DNA of 64,000 nucleotides from Nemophila menziesii (Eukaryota; Streptophyta; Magnoliopsida; Boraginales; Hydrophyllaceae): contig JARWIR010000001.1 in assembly GCA_029959085.1 (NCBI GenBank), positions 65,100,899 to 65,164,898 of the forward strand. Reading direction: 5' to 3'. The translations under genes were made by a program, and so were the position numbers. The notes below the pieces were generated by a model. It was not told where the DNA came from and did no database searches. It saw nothing but the letters and a program-made list of their open reading frames with translations. Below, piece by piece: positions 10,340-22,230 of the stretch (positions within the stretch are counted from its first letter, which is position 1; every line of letters begins with the position of its first letter).

Positions 10340-11146
10340 TAAATCTAATGGTTGTTTTTTTTACATGGTCTAACAGAAGAACCCGTGATAGTTTATTTAA
10401 AACAAAAATTGATCGAGCGCTCACGACATATGAATGGGTAAATAATTCCAAAAAGCTCACGTGTTTATACCTCCAACTATTGAATCTGATCATTCTCCAT
10501 TTATTTTACATCATGACAATAAATATTAAAAATGGCCAAAGTTTCTTCAAATTTGAATCATCCCAGGTTGATAATACATAATGTTGAGACATAGTCGCCC
10601 AGGCTTTGGGAGACCCTGGTTCGTATCCTTCTCTCCCTAAATTTATTTAAAAACAGGATAAAACCATACAAGACCTAAAAACATGGAGTCACAAGACATT
10701 CTAGAATCATCAATTCCAAATCAAGTTACTCCAAGACAGACTTGTTAAAATCAATAACTTAGATCCAACACCAGAGCTAGAGTTAGAAGAAAATAACATC
10801 AAAGCACAAATTAAATTTGAATTTGAGTGTGAAGAGAAGTATTGGGCAGATAGATCCAGACAAACCTGGCTTACACATTGGGACAAGGATACAATTTTTT
10901 TCACATATTCACATCAAAGAAGGAGTTATAACAGAGTTACCAAAATTATAAATGAACAAGGAGACTGGGTGGAGGATTCAGTTGAAATTAAGAATTATTT
11001 TCAAAACTATTACAAAAACTCTTTTCTTGATCAAGAGGCTATATTAGATTAGATCAAGATTGCTGCACAATTTATACAACCCAAAATAACCATAGAAATA
11101 AATGAAGAATTAACGAGGCAACCTGATATGGAAGAGATTGAGAAAA
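10340..11146 (+). pseudogene. LINE-B fragment, copy 1 (endonuclease C-terminus and pre-RT region)
   Basis: Translation gives FTWSNRRTRDSLFKTKIDRA and then, in other frames, a weak match to the SDH-PF end of the L1 endonuclease. Near 10830-10960 comes YWADRSRQTWLTHWDKDT and then INEQGDWVEDS, the standard linker before the reverse transcriptase. A piece near 10580-10660 containing CCTGGTTCGTATCC looks foreign and may be a SINE scrap. The copy stops dead at the tandem-duplication junction, whereas the second copy continues into the RT. Confidence 0.75.
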
Positions 11147-11278
11147 CAGTGGAAGCATGTTTTATTCTTCTAACGTGATTAACAAAAGGTTTCTTAGTAT
11201 GATCAGATTAGAAGGCAATTAAAAAGATATTTTCTCCGCAAAACTAGGGAACCCTAGAAGCCAAAACCTTGAACCGAA

Positions 11279-13269
11279 ATGGAACCCCTGCCGCAGCCAC
11301 CGCCGGCACTGCCGGACGGCCATCCCCAACCAGAAACCATGACCGAGAACGACCCAACCATGAACCAACTGCCCATGCATGCTTCAGACACCAACATGAC
11401 AGAAAACCCTAAGGAGGACTTTCCTTCGTTACTTGATACTGTGGGACTATTACGCCATGGAAAACGACAGAGAGCCGCACCTGCAGAAAAAGAAGCGCCA
11501 CAGGGTGGCGGCAGCAACACCATGACCACAGCAACTGCTTCTTTCAATACCAGAAATGTAAACCCAGTAACTTACCGAGATAGGAGTAGAGCGAATACAT
11601 GTGCGAAGAATGTGGGCTGGAAAAACTGCTTACAGGTAGTAATTGTGTTATCCTAATCATAGTAGATGATGAGGAGAACAAAGGAAAAACAGCAGTAGGC
11701 GAAGAAGAACTCACTGAGATGGAAGCATTAGTAGAGGATGATGTAGTGGAGATTGAGGATTCAATTCCGACTGTGTTGCGAACAAGAGAGGAAATCAGGG
11801 AAGGCATACGCTTATGGAGGAACACCGTGGTGGTAAGATTGCTAGGGAGAGAGGTAGGATTCACATATTTGTCAAATAAACTTCGCCAAATATGGAACCC
11901 AGTAGGTAAACTCGAACTAGTTGATGTGGGAAATGGCTACTATATGGTTAAGTTCGAAAAACAAAGATGACCTTAGTTTCGCTATCTCAGGAGGTCCTTG
12001 GATGATACTAGATCATTACCTTGTGGTTCGTGAATGGTCGCCAACTTTTAATGCTCTTACTAACTCTCTTACCACTACTACAGCGTGGGTAAGGGTATCA
12101 AACGTTGGAATGCATAATTATACTGCGCGAATATTGAGAAAAATTGGAGACAAAATTGGAAAAACAATTAGAATTGACCCGCTTACGAAAGGGAGACTTA
12201 GGGGTAATTACGCAAGACTTGCAATTGAAATTGATCTAAGCAAACCTATAGAACCGGAAGTACGTATTGGCTCGGACATTTGTAAAGTGGAATATGAGGG
12301 ATTGCACCTCATTTGCTATGGGTGCGGTAAATTTGGACATCGAAAAGAAAATTGTCCTCCAAACGCACCTAGAAGGGATGGGGTTAATGAATTTGCACAA
12401 ATACCTCATAGGCCTGTGGGTTTAACGGAAGAGAGGCAGAAAGAACCGGCTGAGAAATATGGTGAATGGATGACTGTTAGAAGAAATAATAGGGGCTATG
12501 GGAAAGAAAAGGTAAATAATGTTCAGAATGCACAAAAATCAACAGGTTCGAAAGGATTGGGTTCACGTTACGAGGCACTTAGGATTGAAGATATTGTTTG
12601 GGGTTCAGATGGTAGAAACGGGAAAATAATCAGAATAAAGGACAATCTTCTGGTACGGGTGCGAAAAATAATAAGGGTAAAAAAATTATGGGAGGAGTAG
12701 ATGAGCGCGATGGAGTTCGGGGTGTGATTGGACATAAAATAATAGAGTCGCCGATTTTTGAGCAACAGAAAGAACTAAATTCGATCATTGAAGTTAGGGA
12801 ATTTACGGCGGGTACATTAGTGGAAAAAGAGAGCCAATTGAAGTTTACAAACAATAGAAGCAAATCAGGGAAGAAGGTTGGAATAAATAAAGAGGTTGGA
12901 GCAAGTGAAGGATCAATAAGTGGAGCAAAGGTTACTTCAGTAGCAAGGAAAATACATGGGGCGGCTAAAGAACAAGGTGAAAATATGGAGGGCTTGGATG
13001 CAATATTAGAAAATATAAATGAAACTTCTCCTTTAAACCTTCAGCAGCGCGAGGCAGGGACTCCTTCACAAGTAGCTACTGTCGAGCTTGACAACAGCCT
13101 GGCCTCATTGGACTATGACCGAGGCCCAGGCAGGGAACCAGGAGCCACTGAAATCCGAGACATGATGCAGCTAGAACAACAAGAAGCTGTCTCGGGTGGA
13201 AAAAATGTTGTACGGGAGCCGCGAGATCGATCAAAGGACGATGTGGAGATGGCCACATCCTCTGATTAG
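11279..13269 (+). pseudogene. LINE-C ORF1: DUF4283 and zinc-knuckle RNA-binding protein, frameshifted
   Basis: This ORF is the nucleic-acid-binding partner of ORF2 in the LINE ribonucleoprotein. The start at 11279 (MEPLPQPPPALPDG) gives a Pro-rich N-terminus. The frame changes near 11600-11660, where the DUF4283-type region begins (RLWRNTVVVRLLGREVG). A second shift lies at an A-run near 11960-11966 just before the conserved SFAISGGPWMILDHYLVVRE. A CCHC knuckle (CYGCGKFGHRKENC) follows at about 12310-12355. A third shift near 12615-12635 leads to the tail ending at 13269. The order DUF4283 then zinc knuckle is standard for plant L1 ORF1. At least three frameshifts inactivate it. Confidence 0.85.
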
Positions 13270-13317
13270 TTCTATTACGGGTATCCCCCTCACCGCTTCT
13301 TTAGTTTTTGTTTACTA

Positions 13318-14163
13318 ATGTGTGCACAAGTTAATACAGATAAAAGTTGGGAGCTTTCGAAGCAACCATTAAACATCCTAGTATGGAATTGTCATGGCGC
13401 AACTAGTGATAATTTTCGCAGGGTTGTTTGAGAAATGATGGCGGCTAATAAAGTTTGGTTAACGGTGATAGTGGAACCAAGGATAAGCGGGGTCAATGCG
13501 GATAGAGTTATCAATTCCTTACAAAAAGATAATTCAGTTCGTGTTGATTCCGAATGTTATAAAGGAGGTATATGGCTTTTATGGAACAATTCAGACATCT
13601 CAGTTCGCGTGTTATCCGCTGGAAAACAAGTTATAAACGTGGAGGTGAGTCAGAAGGATTGCGAATCGTGGATTTTTTCGGCGGTTTATGCGCGTACACA
13701 TCACAAGGAAAGATTGGAATTGTGGAATGCGCTACATCATGAATTTCACAATTCAACGATTCCGTGGCTTATAGCAGGAGATGTTAATCAGATTGGGAAA
13801 GAGGAGGATAAAAGAGGAGGGGTTGAAGGCGTTTCAAGGAGAATGGAGTTATTCGAAGAATGGAGGGAGAGTTGTGGATTGGTGGATTTAGGGTTCGAAG
13901 GTCCGCGCTTCACATGGTGTGACTCTTGGAACACCGGACAGAGAATCATGGAAAGACTAGACAGAGCTTATGGTAATTCGGAGTGGATTAATTTATTTCC
14001 GAGGGCGCGTGTTATACATTTACCTCGGGTTCATTCGGATCATTTACCAATTTTAATTCAAATATGTCCAGTGCAAAATCATACAACCCATGCTCGTAAA
14101 TTTCGTTTTGAATCAGCCTAGTGTTTACAGAAAGGGTTTCAGTAGTTCGTTCGAGAAAACTGG
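13318..14163 (+). pseudogene. LINE-C ORF2, apurinic-type endonuclease domain
   Basis: ORF2 starts at ATG 13318, 48 bases after ORF1, with MCAQVNTDKS leading into NILVWNCHGATSDNFRR. This domain nicks the target DNA to prime reverse transcription. Conserved residues are visible: the Glu of VIVEPRISG, IAGDVNQIG (GDFN equivalent), FTWCDSW, and the SDH of HSDHLPIL. A TGA at 13429-13431 interrupts the frame; a CGA to TGA change in a CpG would explain it. A TAG at 14119-14121 replaces the Trp expected after FRFESA. Both are simple transitions, so the domain decayed by point mutation. Confidence 0.85.
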
Positions 14164-16975
14164 GTGGGTGGTGAAGTTGGAATTGGATTGGGAATAGAAG
14201 ATAATCAGTCTCATATCCAAAAATGGAAGTTTGAAAGCTTTGGTAATATTCATAAGAGGAAACGGGTTTTAGCAGCGAGACTTAGAGGGGTTCAGAAATC
14301 TCTTCAAGTGTCCTATAACTCATCCTTACGGCTTTTGGGAAACATATTAATGAATGAATACGAAAGCGTGCTGAAACAAGAAGAAATCATGGCTTTTCAG
14401 AAATCAAGGGATATTTGGGTTAGGGATGGTGAGCGAAATACGAGGTACTATCATCTTTCGAGGATTATAAGGAAAAAAAATCAAAGTGTGTTAGATTATT
14501 GAATGAGAATAATGAATGGGTAGAAGACGAAGCGAATCTGAAGAATTTGGTTCGAGATTATTTTGAGTTGCTTTATAAAGGTCCGGAAGATACTATTGGG
14601 ATATTTGCACTTCCTAAGGTTGAGTCGTTGGGTGAAGATATCTCTCGGGAATTAAATACTCCGTTCTCTAAAGATGAAATTCGCAAGGCAGTGTTTCAAT
14701 CTAATCCGTTAAAGGCCCCAGGACCGGATGGAATGTCTACTGCTTTTTACCAGAAATGTTGGGATATAGTAGCACCTTCTGTTGAAGAAATGTTTCGTCA
14801 AGATCTTTCAACAGGACGCCTTCCTTCGAATTTAAATGGTACGCTCATTCATTTAATTCCGAAAGTAGTGGATCCAGATCGGGTAAGTCTGTTAAGACCA
14901 ATTAGCCTCATAAATTCTCCTTGTAAATTTTTTATGAAAGCTATGGTTAATAGACTTCGACCCTTGCTAGCGGATAAGATAGGGCCTTGCCAAAGTAGTT
15001 TTCTACCAGGAAGGTCAACAACAGATAATATTGTCTTAGTTCGAGAGGTGGATCATCGTATGCGTCATCTCAAGGGTAAGAGTAGTATTATGACAGTAAA
15101 AATTGATCTTGCAAAGGCGTATGATAAAATTCGGTGGGAGTTTATAGAAGATACAATAGTAAGTTTTGGTTTTCCATCGAGTTAGGTGTCGATTATAATG
15201 ACAAGCATGGCGGATAACGAAATGAAGATTCTGTGGACCCTTTGCTACCCTTCAAGCCTCAGCGGGGTATAAGGCAAGGGGACCCTCTTTCTCTGTATAT
15301 TTTTATTTTATGCATGGAGCGTTTATCTATCTTGATACAAGAATTATGTTCGAATGGTAGTTGGAAACCAATTACTATGGGAAGAGGAGGTCCAAAGTTA
15401 TCTCACCTATTTTTTGATGATGACCTAATATTGTTTTGTGAGGCATCTATATCGCAGGTCAATTTAATACAGGAGACGCTAAACCTTTTCTGTAAAGAGG
15501 CAGACCAAAATATAAGTGCGGAGAAATCACTCATTTACTTCTCCAAAAACACACCCTTGGAGTTACAAATAGAGTTAGCTGGTGTTAGTGGTTTCTGCTT
15601 AAGCGACTCGTTTGGGAAGTACTTGGGAACACCTATACATTCGGGGCGATTGCCCAAAGGTTTTCACAAACGTATATTGGAGAAAATGAGGGGGAAGCTT
15701 GCGGTTTCGAAGGCGAAATCTCTTTCATTAGCTGGGCGTATCACTCTTGCTCAATCCGTACTTTGTGCATTACCAACATATCAAATGCAAGTATTGAAAC
15801 TCCCGATGTATGTTTGTGATGAAATTGACCGAATAGTACGTAATTTCATATGGGGGTCCTCCGATGAGAAGAGGAAAATACATTGGGTTGCGTGGAGTCA
15901 AGTATGCAAATCGAAAGCTAATGGTGGGTTAGGTATTCGAGGCGCGAAGAACTTCAATTTAGCCTTGTTAGCGAAGCTTGGGTGGAAAGTTTTACAGAAT
16001 CAGAAGGTTGCGTGGGTAGAAATTTTTAAACACAAATATTTTAAAAATGGGTTGCTTCAGAAAGAAATTAAGCCCGGGGATTCAAGCATTTGTAAAGCTT
16101 TAATGGCTGGGGTAAATATTCTACGAAACGGAGTATTGGAGGAAGAAAGAGCGGGTGAGTTGGAGTATAAGTGGGTACATGAGGCCTCCGGAATGTTCAC
16201 AGTAAAATCGGCCTTTGCGAAGTTAATAGATGAAGAGCCTGACTTAACCTTTCGGTGGGACAAAATATGGAAGGCAAAGTGCTCCCAGAAAATGCGTATA
16301 TTGTTGTGGCGATTAGTTCTTAATCGTTTACCTACCGCGGTTAATTTGTTTCGGCGGAATGTGATCAACGATGCAACGTGTCAGATTTGTGGCGAAGGAC
16401 TGGAAGACCTGCAACATTTATTGATACGTTGTACAGTTGCGAAGAAGCTTTGGACCGAGCTAGGACTGCAGAAAACTCGCGCCTGCAGTAATGCTGGAGC
16501 TGCTTCGCGTGAACACAGGACAGGCAGGTTAGTTGGGTTGGTGCCGACAGAAGCTCCAAATCCAGGGACTGATCCTGCAATTGCTGTTAATTCGAATACA
16601 GCTGCAGCGGGCTTATCAAGGGGCCTGATCGAGGCTTTCCAGAATATTACAGTAGCAGCTATGAACAATACAGAAAATCTGCAGCAAGAACCGAGTTCTT
16701 TTATGGTGGATTTGAGAAGCTGGGTAATGGTTAACCTAGACTCGAAAGATATGTATAGCGGGATAGAGTGGAAATTGATCTTTATAGCAGCAATAAGCGT
16801 CATTTGGTCGAGGCGTAATGAAGCTATATTCGAGAATTCAAGTGCCACACCGAGATTGGTGGAGCTAAAACAAGATACTCTACGGATTGCGTTTTCATTT
16901 GTATCGACGTGGGGAAAAGAAGGAGAACGGGGAATAATTACGGCAACAAGAAGTGAGTTAGTCAAATGGGTATAA
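14164..16975 (+). pseudogene. LINE-C ORF2, reverse transcriptase and C-terminal zinc domain
   Basis: The frame runs through IWVRDGERNTRYYHLSRI, shifts near 14470-14500, then gives the RT: NPLKAPGPDGMSTAFYQKCW, GTLIHLIPK, LRPISLINSPCKFFMKAMVN and IDLAKAYDKIRWEF. A TAG (15183-15185) replaces the Trp after FGFPSS, and a second shift lies near 15190-15235. The long frame from 15233 then carries RGIRQGDPLSLYIFILCMER, the catalytic box as FFDDD instead of the usual FFADD, the thumb, and a zf-RVT motif (CQICGEGLEDLQHLLIRC). An atypical Ala/Asn/Thr-rich stretch of roughly 75 residues follows before the RNase H. A TAA closes it at 16973. Confidence 0.9.
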
Positions 16976-17479
16976 CCAAAGGAGAAATTAAAATTAAATG
17001 TGGACGGGAGTTACAATGTAGCTACAAATAGAGCAGGAATAGGAGGCCTTCTAAGGGATGAAGAAGGCACTTTCGTGGCAGGCTTTTCTGGACCGTGTAT
17101 CATGGAATCGTCGAATTTTTCGGAGGTGTTAGCCTTGCATTATGGGTTGCGTTGGGCCTTAGATCGAGGCATTAAAGAGTTATATGTTGAAACTGACTCG
17201 AGAGAACTTCACGTGCTAGTGAAGGGCGGTGGTAGTTCTAAGAGTTGGAATTGCCATATTGGACGGGACTGTAGAGCGATGCTGAGTAATAATCCAGGAT
17301 TCGAGTTGGATTGTATTCTCCGAGAAGCAAACAAATGTGCGGATCTTTTGGCTAGAAGAGGTGCTTTGGTAGATGGAGAACCGCAGACATTGGTGGACCC
17401 CCCAGATTATGTCTGGCATAGTATTACTAGTGATAGGAGTGGTTGTATGGTTCCTAGACTAGTATTAGATCCTCTATGA
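16976..17479 (+). pseudogene. LINE-C ORF2, RNase H domain
   Basis: This is the same frame as the RT after one stop codon. LKLNVDGSYN supplies the first catalytic Asp, FSEVLALHYGL the Glu, VETDSREL the second Asp, and REANKCADLLARRG the C-terminal Asn/Ala/Asp block. The domain degrades the RNA strand of the cDNA hybrid in plant L1 elements. It is 159 codons long without internal damage and ends with PRLVLDPL at 17479, about 53 bases before the A tail. Alone it is the best-preserved part of ORF2. Confidence 0.9.
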
Positions 17480-17822
17480 GGAATTTAGTTGATTATTTTA
17501 TCAACTTCGACTTTTAAGCCTCTTATGTATGGAAAAAAAACAAAAGGTTTCTTCAATTTAAACTGGATTATGTTTTCTAAGCTTAAAATATTGAATGATT
17601 AGGCTTCCTCATATGGTCCCACATTTAATATTAATAAACGTAGAAAGAAAACTTGTCCCAATAACCTGGCAATTTTTCTCTTCTAAAGGTCACATAATCA
17701 CGATAAGATGATTGATAAATTTGAGTTTTTTTATTTATAAAAAAAAAAAATTGCATAAAGCTTTTGTTAATCTTTCTGAAAAGCTTTTGCTTAAGGTCTA
17801 ATATCAGTTCCGTTTTATGTAC

Positions 17823-18326
17823 CAAATCCACGCTCAAAATACTTGTGAAGATGGTAGTAGATACGTTGGCGAACTTAAACAGGGCGTTAAACATGGATTA
17901 GGTCACTATCACTTCAGGTACCAAACCATTATTGGTATATTTTTAAATTAAATATTAAATTACGAAACTTAATTACACGGTGATACATACGCTGGAGAAT
18001 ATTTTGCGGATAAAATGCACAGATTTGGAGTGTATTGTTTTGCAAATGGTCATAGATATGAAGGAGCATGGCATGAAGGAAAAAGATAAAGACTTGGAAT
18101 GTATACTTTTAGAAGCGGAGAAATTCAATCTGGACATTGACAACATGGTATTCTTAATGTTCCAAGTACACAGAATACTAGCTCCCCTGTATCACCTGTA
18201 GCTGTTTATCATTCCAAAGTTCTTAACGCAGTTTAGGTAAATTTTTAATTAATTGTAATGCCTAGAAATGAAGGAGGGACTAATTAATTTATTTAGGAAG
18301 CAAGAAGAGCAGGAACAAAGTTTTAA
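17823..18326 (+). pseudogene. MORN-repeat protein pseudogene, copy 2
   Basis: Exons lie at about 17823-17917, 17979-18236 and 18297-18326, with the same donor and acceptor positions as copy 1. All three nonsense codons of copy 1 are present here, so the gene was dead before the tandem duplication. One substitution separates the copies in exon a (ELKQG here, EFKQG in copy 1), and RLGMY here versus RIGMY in copy 1 shows copy 2 closer to the family's GLGMY. The gene's other exons are not in the window. Confidence 0.85.
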
Positions 18327-19299
18327 TCAAATTAAGTAAAAGCCAACAAGATCGTTGGCCATCAATTTTTCTTTTAAACAAAGGCGCTCCTTAGAAGCGC
18401 CTCACAATTAAGTTTACTAATGGACCAATTAGCTTAATGGGCTGATTAAGTTTGTGAGGCGCTCCTCGGAAAAACGCCTATATGTTATCTTTGCAATTAT
18501 TTTTTAAAACAAGTTTATCCTGTAATTTTTTTTTAAAATGTTAGAAATAAAAAAAACTCGATAAACTCAGTAGAAATGGTGGTGGTCGAGTGATTTGGTG
18601 TCCTTATCCTGATAATAAATAGACAACCTTCTGACATAAATCTTAGTTCGATAGAGTTTCAGATATTGTTGATGTATAGATTCAAAATATCTGTATAATC
18701 TTTTAATCCTCGAATATATGTAAGAAGAGGATGTGGACACTAAACTACATATGTTTATCAGTATTTTGTTTGTTAGGGAGTTGTCGATCACCCTAGGTAA
18801 TACTAGATCATTTTCATGAGGTCATTTGAGGCCCCTAGTATGTATTTAGAATTATACTTCTTCGTCATTACAAAAATCAAATATGTGAGGAGACACTCAA
18901 TTGTATGTAGCATATACGTTTTGTGTGAGTTATGATGGGCCTACACAAAATTCGGCGGGGGGGGGGGGGTGTGATATTTTGGGGTATTCTCTAGTTGGAG
19001 ACTAAAAATATAATATTGAAGGAAGGGGGCTAATATATTGGGTAAGGGGATTAAAATCTTGGTGTGGGAGGACTAAGGTTTTAGTACCTAAAAAGAAAAT
19101 CGGGCAAATTTTTCATTGTGCCATAGAGCTAGGAAGGGGAAGGTTGCAGTCCCATCCTTGGGTATCCCCTTAATTTGCAAAAAATAAAAAAGTTACACCT
19201 TATAATATTATGATTCTTAATATCAACGAGAAAAACAGCTTAACCCTTATGAATAATATACAACTTTTGGAATTTAGAAATTTTACTCTAATTGAAATT
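18327..19299. other. Non-coding part of unit 2 (fold-back and G13 tract)
   Basis: Counterpart of 9364-10339. It contains the fold-back at about 18380-18477 and a G13 run at 18957-18969. No gene is recognised. Confidence 0.6.
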
Positions 19300-22230
19300 A
19301 AATCTAATGGTTTTTTTTACATGGTCTAACAGAAGAACCCGTGATAGTTTAGTTAAAAAAAAAATTGATCGAGCGCTCACGACATATGAATGCGTAAATA
19401 ATTCCAAAAAGCTCACGTGTTTATACCTCCAACTATTGAATCTGATCATTCTCCATTTATTTTACATCATGACAATAAATATTAAAAATGGCCAAAGTTT
19501 CTTCAAATTTGAATCATCCCAGGTTGATAATACATAATGTTGAGACATAGTCACCAAGGCTTTGGGAGACCCTGGTTCGTATCCTTCTCTCCCTAAATTT
19601 ATTTAAAAACAGGATAAAACCATACAAGACCTAAAAACATGGAGTCACAAGACATTCTAGAATCATCAATTCCAAATCAAGTTACTCCAAGACAGACTTG
19701 TTGAAATCAATAACTTAGATCCAACACCAGATCTAGAGTTAGAAGAAAATAACATCAAAGCACAAATTAAATTTGAATTTGAGTGCGAAGAGAAGTATTG
19801 GGCAGATAGATCCAGACAAACCTGGCTTACACATTGGGACAAGGATACAATTTTTTTCACATATTCACATCAAAGAAGGAGTTATAACAGAGTTACCAAA
19901 ATTATAAATGAACAAGGAGACTGGGTGGAGGATCCAGTTGAAATTAAGAATTGTTTTCAAAACTATTACAAAAACTCTTTTCTTGAACAAGAGGCTATAT
20001 TAGATTAGATCAAGATTGCTGCACAATTTATACAACCCAAAATAACCATAGAAATAAATGAAGAATTAACGAGGCAACCTGATATGGAAGAGATTGAGAA
20101 AATTGTTAAACATTAATCTGTCTCAAAAGCTCCGGGCCCAGATGGCCTTAACGGGAAGTTTACTAAGGAATTTTGGGACATTTTTACAACTGATGTTCTT
20201 TTAAAGGTTCATGATTTTTTCAATAATAAAATCTCTATCGAAAAGATAATTGATACTTTTATTACTCAAATTTCAAAAGGTGATATCCAGGAATTTTTTT
20301 GGATATGGCGGCTATAAGGAAAAATATTATGACCAAGTAACATAGGACTTTATTATATTAGTTCCGAGGAAGATGGGCTTCTGTGGAAAATGGGTAACTT
20401 GGATTAAGAACTGTATTTCTACAGTCACTTTCCAAATCCACCTTAATGGAGAAAAATGGAAAAATTTACACTAGGTAGGGGTCTCTGACAAGGAGTCGCC
20501 CTCTATCCTTTTCTTTTTACTATTATGACAAAATCCTTATTAGTCTCATTAATTACTATGTTCATAAGAAACAGATTTAAGGAATTCAAATCAACATAAA
20601 TTACCCAACAATCTAACACATTTTTGCAGATGATTCTCTTTTTCTTTTAAATCTAGACTCTCCAGATATTTAAGCATTTAAGATTTGACTAAAAGAATAT
20701 TGTAATGGTTCTGGTCAAAGAATTAATTTTGACAAATCACCTATTTTATTTAGCAAAGAAACTCCTCAGGATATTTGTGATTTTATCGTATCTGAAATAG
20801 ATATGAAAGAGACAAAGGACTTAGGGAAATATCTGGGGATATCCTTATGTCACAAAAGATCCAAAGTAGAATCCCTGGAATGGGTTGCAAAAAATACTCT
20901 TTATAAAAACACAGAGATGGAAAGCTAAACTTCTCTCCGAAGGTAGAAAATAAGTTCTAATAAATGAAGTGCTACAGGCCATACATATGTATACTATGTC
21001 TATATTTTCATATCCTATAACATTTTGTACAAAAATTATTTCTGCTATTTCTAATTTCTGGTGGAACTCTCGAGAACGTAACATGAAACATTGGATGGCA
21101 TGGGAGAAACTTGTTGTTGGGAAACTATTTGTTTTCAAAGATGAACACGACTCTGTTTGCTGCATAGGACTGGATAATTCTAAGCAATCTTACATCTCTA
21201 GAATTGGGATAGTAAGATCGAATGGAAGGACTTGGAAAAGGACAAAATATTAATATATGGGAAGATAGATTGATAGATACAAATTGGAAAATCAACCAAC
21301 TATGGAAAATCGACTCTTATGAATGGGACCTTGTAATCCTTGATAATCTCTTTTCAAAACCCATAATCCTGTGCATTACTAGAATACATATACTCAATCA
21401 TGATACTAATGACAAGTTTATTTGGCCTTCCTCAAAGGATGGACAATATTCTACTAAAACAGGTTATAGAATTCTTTCAGAACAACAGGTTCTCCGAAAA
21501 CCACAAACTGCCAGTATTGCTGAAGATTTACAAACAAATGTGTGGAAAAAATATGGAATTCAAATATTCCTAAAAAAATTAGAATCTTCATCTGGAAGGC
21601 AAGCAATAATGCAATTCTAACTAGGAAAAAACTATACAAAAGGAATCGTGCAAATACTAGTACTGCCCCTGGTGCCAAGAAAGCTAAGAAACAGTTACCC
21701 ATCGTCTCATCAACTGCAAAAAATCTATGTGGGCAAGATCTTCACTACAAATAAAAGTTGAGATTGAACAACAGTGCAATCTCGAAGACTGGATTCTAAA
21801 TATAGCTCATAGCTTCTCCAAAGGAGGATGGGACTTCAGCAAAATAATGAATTCCATTATGATTAATATGTGGAACATCTGGAAAGCAAAAATAAAAGCT
21901 CTTGATGAAGACGACATCATTGATGGGAACAAATTGATTTTTTCTAAAAATAAGCTGATGTAAGAGTTATAAGGACATAACTGGAGAGATCTCATCAATA
22001 CAAATCAACGAGACAACAATAATATCTCTACACAAGAAATTCCTACTTTAGAAGAAAGATCATCAATCATCATTTGTTGTGATGCGTCTTCTAGAGAAAC
22101 TTATGAGGCCACATGTATTGGAATTTCTTGTCTTAATAAAGATACTAATTAGATGGCACACGATAAAGAAGCATTTTTCTATGATTCCATCTTCGAAGGA
22201 TAAGCCTTTGCAATCCTAAAAGCTACTGAA
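19300..22230 (+). pseudogene. LINE-B: old plant L1-type ORF2 relic (endonuclease end, RT, zinc region, RNase H)
   Basis: It starts like copy 1 and continues past the junction: SKAPGPDGLNGKFTKEFWDI near 20120-20180, MGFCGKWVTWIKNCISTVTF near 20370-20440, a FADDSLFLLN catalytic box near 20626-20658, then DLGKYLGISL, then ISAISNFWWNSRERNMKHWM (21035-21095). The RNase H keeps a CDAS motif near 22080-22090 and ends about 22230. Part of the RT is deleted between the T.I.QI block (near 20260) and the YD..N.DF block (near 20320). Stops and shifts are frequent throughout. It is older than LINE-C, and no poly(A) tail is left. Confidence 0.85.

Larger units (their letters stand above)
8540..11146 (+). 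repeat. Tandem duplication, unit 1 (2.6 kb)
   Basis: This segment recurs in direct orientation as 11147-20102, apart from a 6.3-kb LINE inserted in the second copy. By eye the copies differ by occasional single bases and homopolymer lengths, so identity is high (roughly 98%). The unit begins after GTAAAA (8534-8539) and ends at GAGAAAA (11141-11146). The junction reads GAGAAAACAGTGG, so the breakpoints share AAAA. Contents are a MORN-repeat pseudogene, a small fold-back, a poly-G tract and the 5' end of LINE-B. Confidence 0.9.
11196..17540 (+). mobile_element. LINE-C: near full-length L1-like non-LTR retrotransposon
   Basis: About 6.35 kb with 5' UTR (11196-11278), ORF1 (11279-13269), ORF2 (13318-17479), a short 3' UTR and an A8 tail (17533-17540). 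The target duplication AACAAAAGGTTTCTT (11181-11195) is repeated right after the tail (CAAAAGGTTTCTT at 17541-17553, with the first AA merged into the tail). The pre-insertion site is preserved at 8571-8587 in unit 1, which confirms both ends. Domains are ordered as in plant L1 elements. Both ORFs carry stops and frameshifts, so this copy is inactive. Confidence 0.95.
11147..20102 (+). repeat. Tandem duplication, unit 2, split by LINE-C
   Basis: This is the second copy of 8540-11146. Its first 49 bases (11147-11195) are followed by LINE-C (11196-17540), and the copy resumes at 17541 with the duplicated target CAAAAGGTTTCTT. It runs to AAAA at 20099-20102, after which the original LINE-B sequence continues. 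The duplication therefore happened before LINE-C inserted. Confidence 0.9.

Noticed and set aside
16381..16965. 194-codon frame on the minus strand
   Set aside because: Lies entirely opposite the LINE-C reverse transcriptase and zinc domain; no recognisable features, so a shadow frame.
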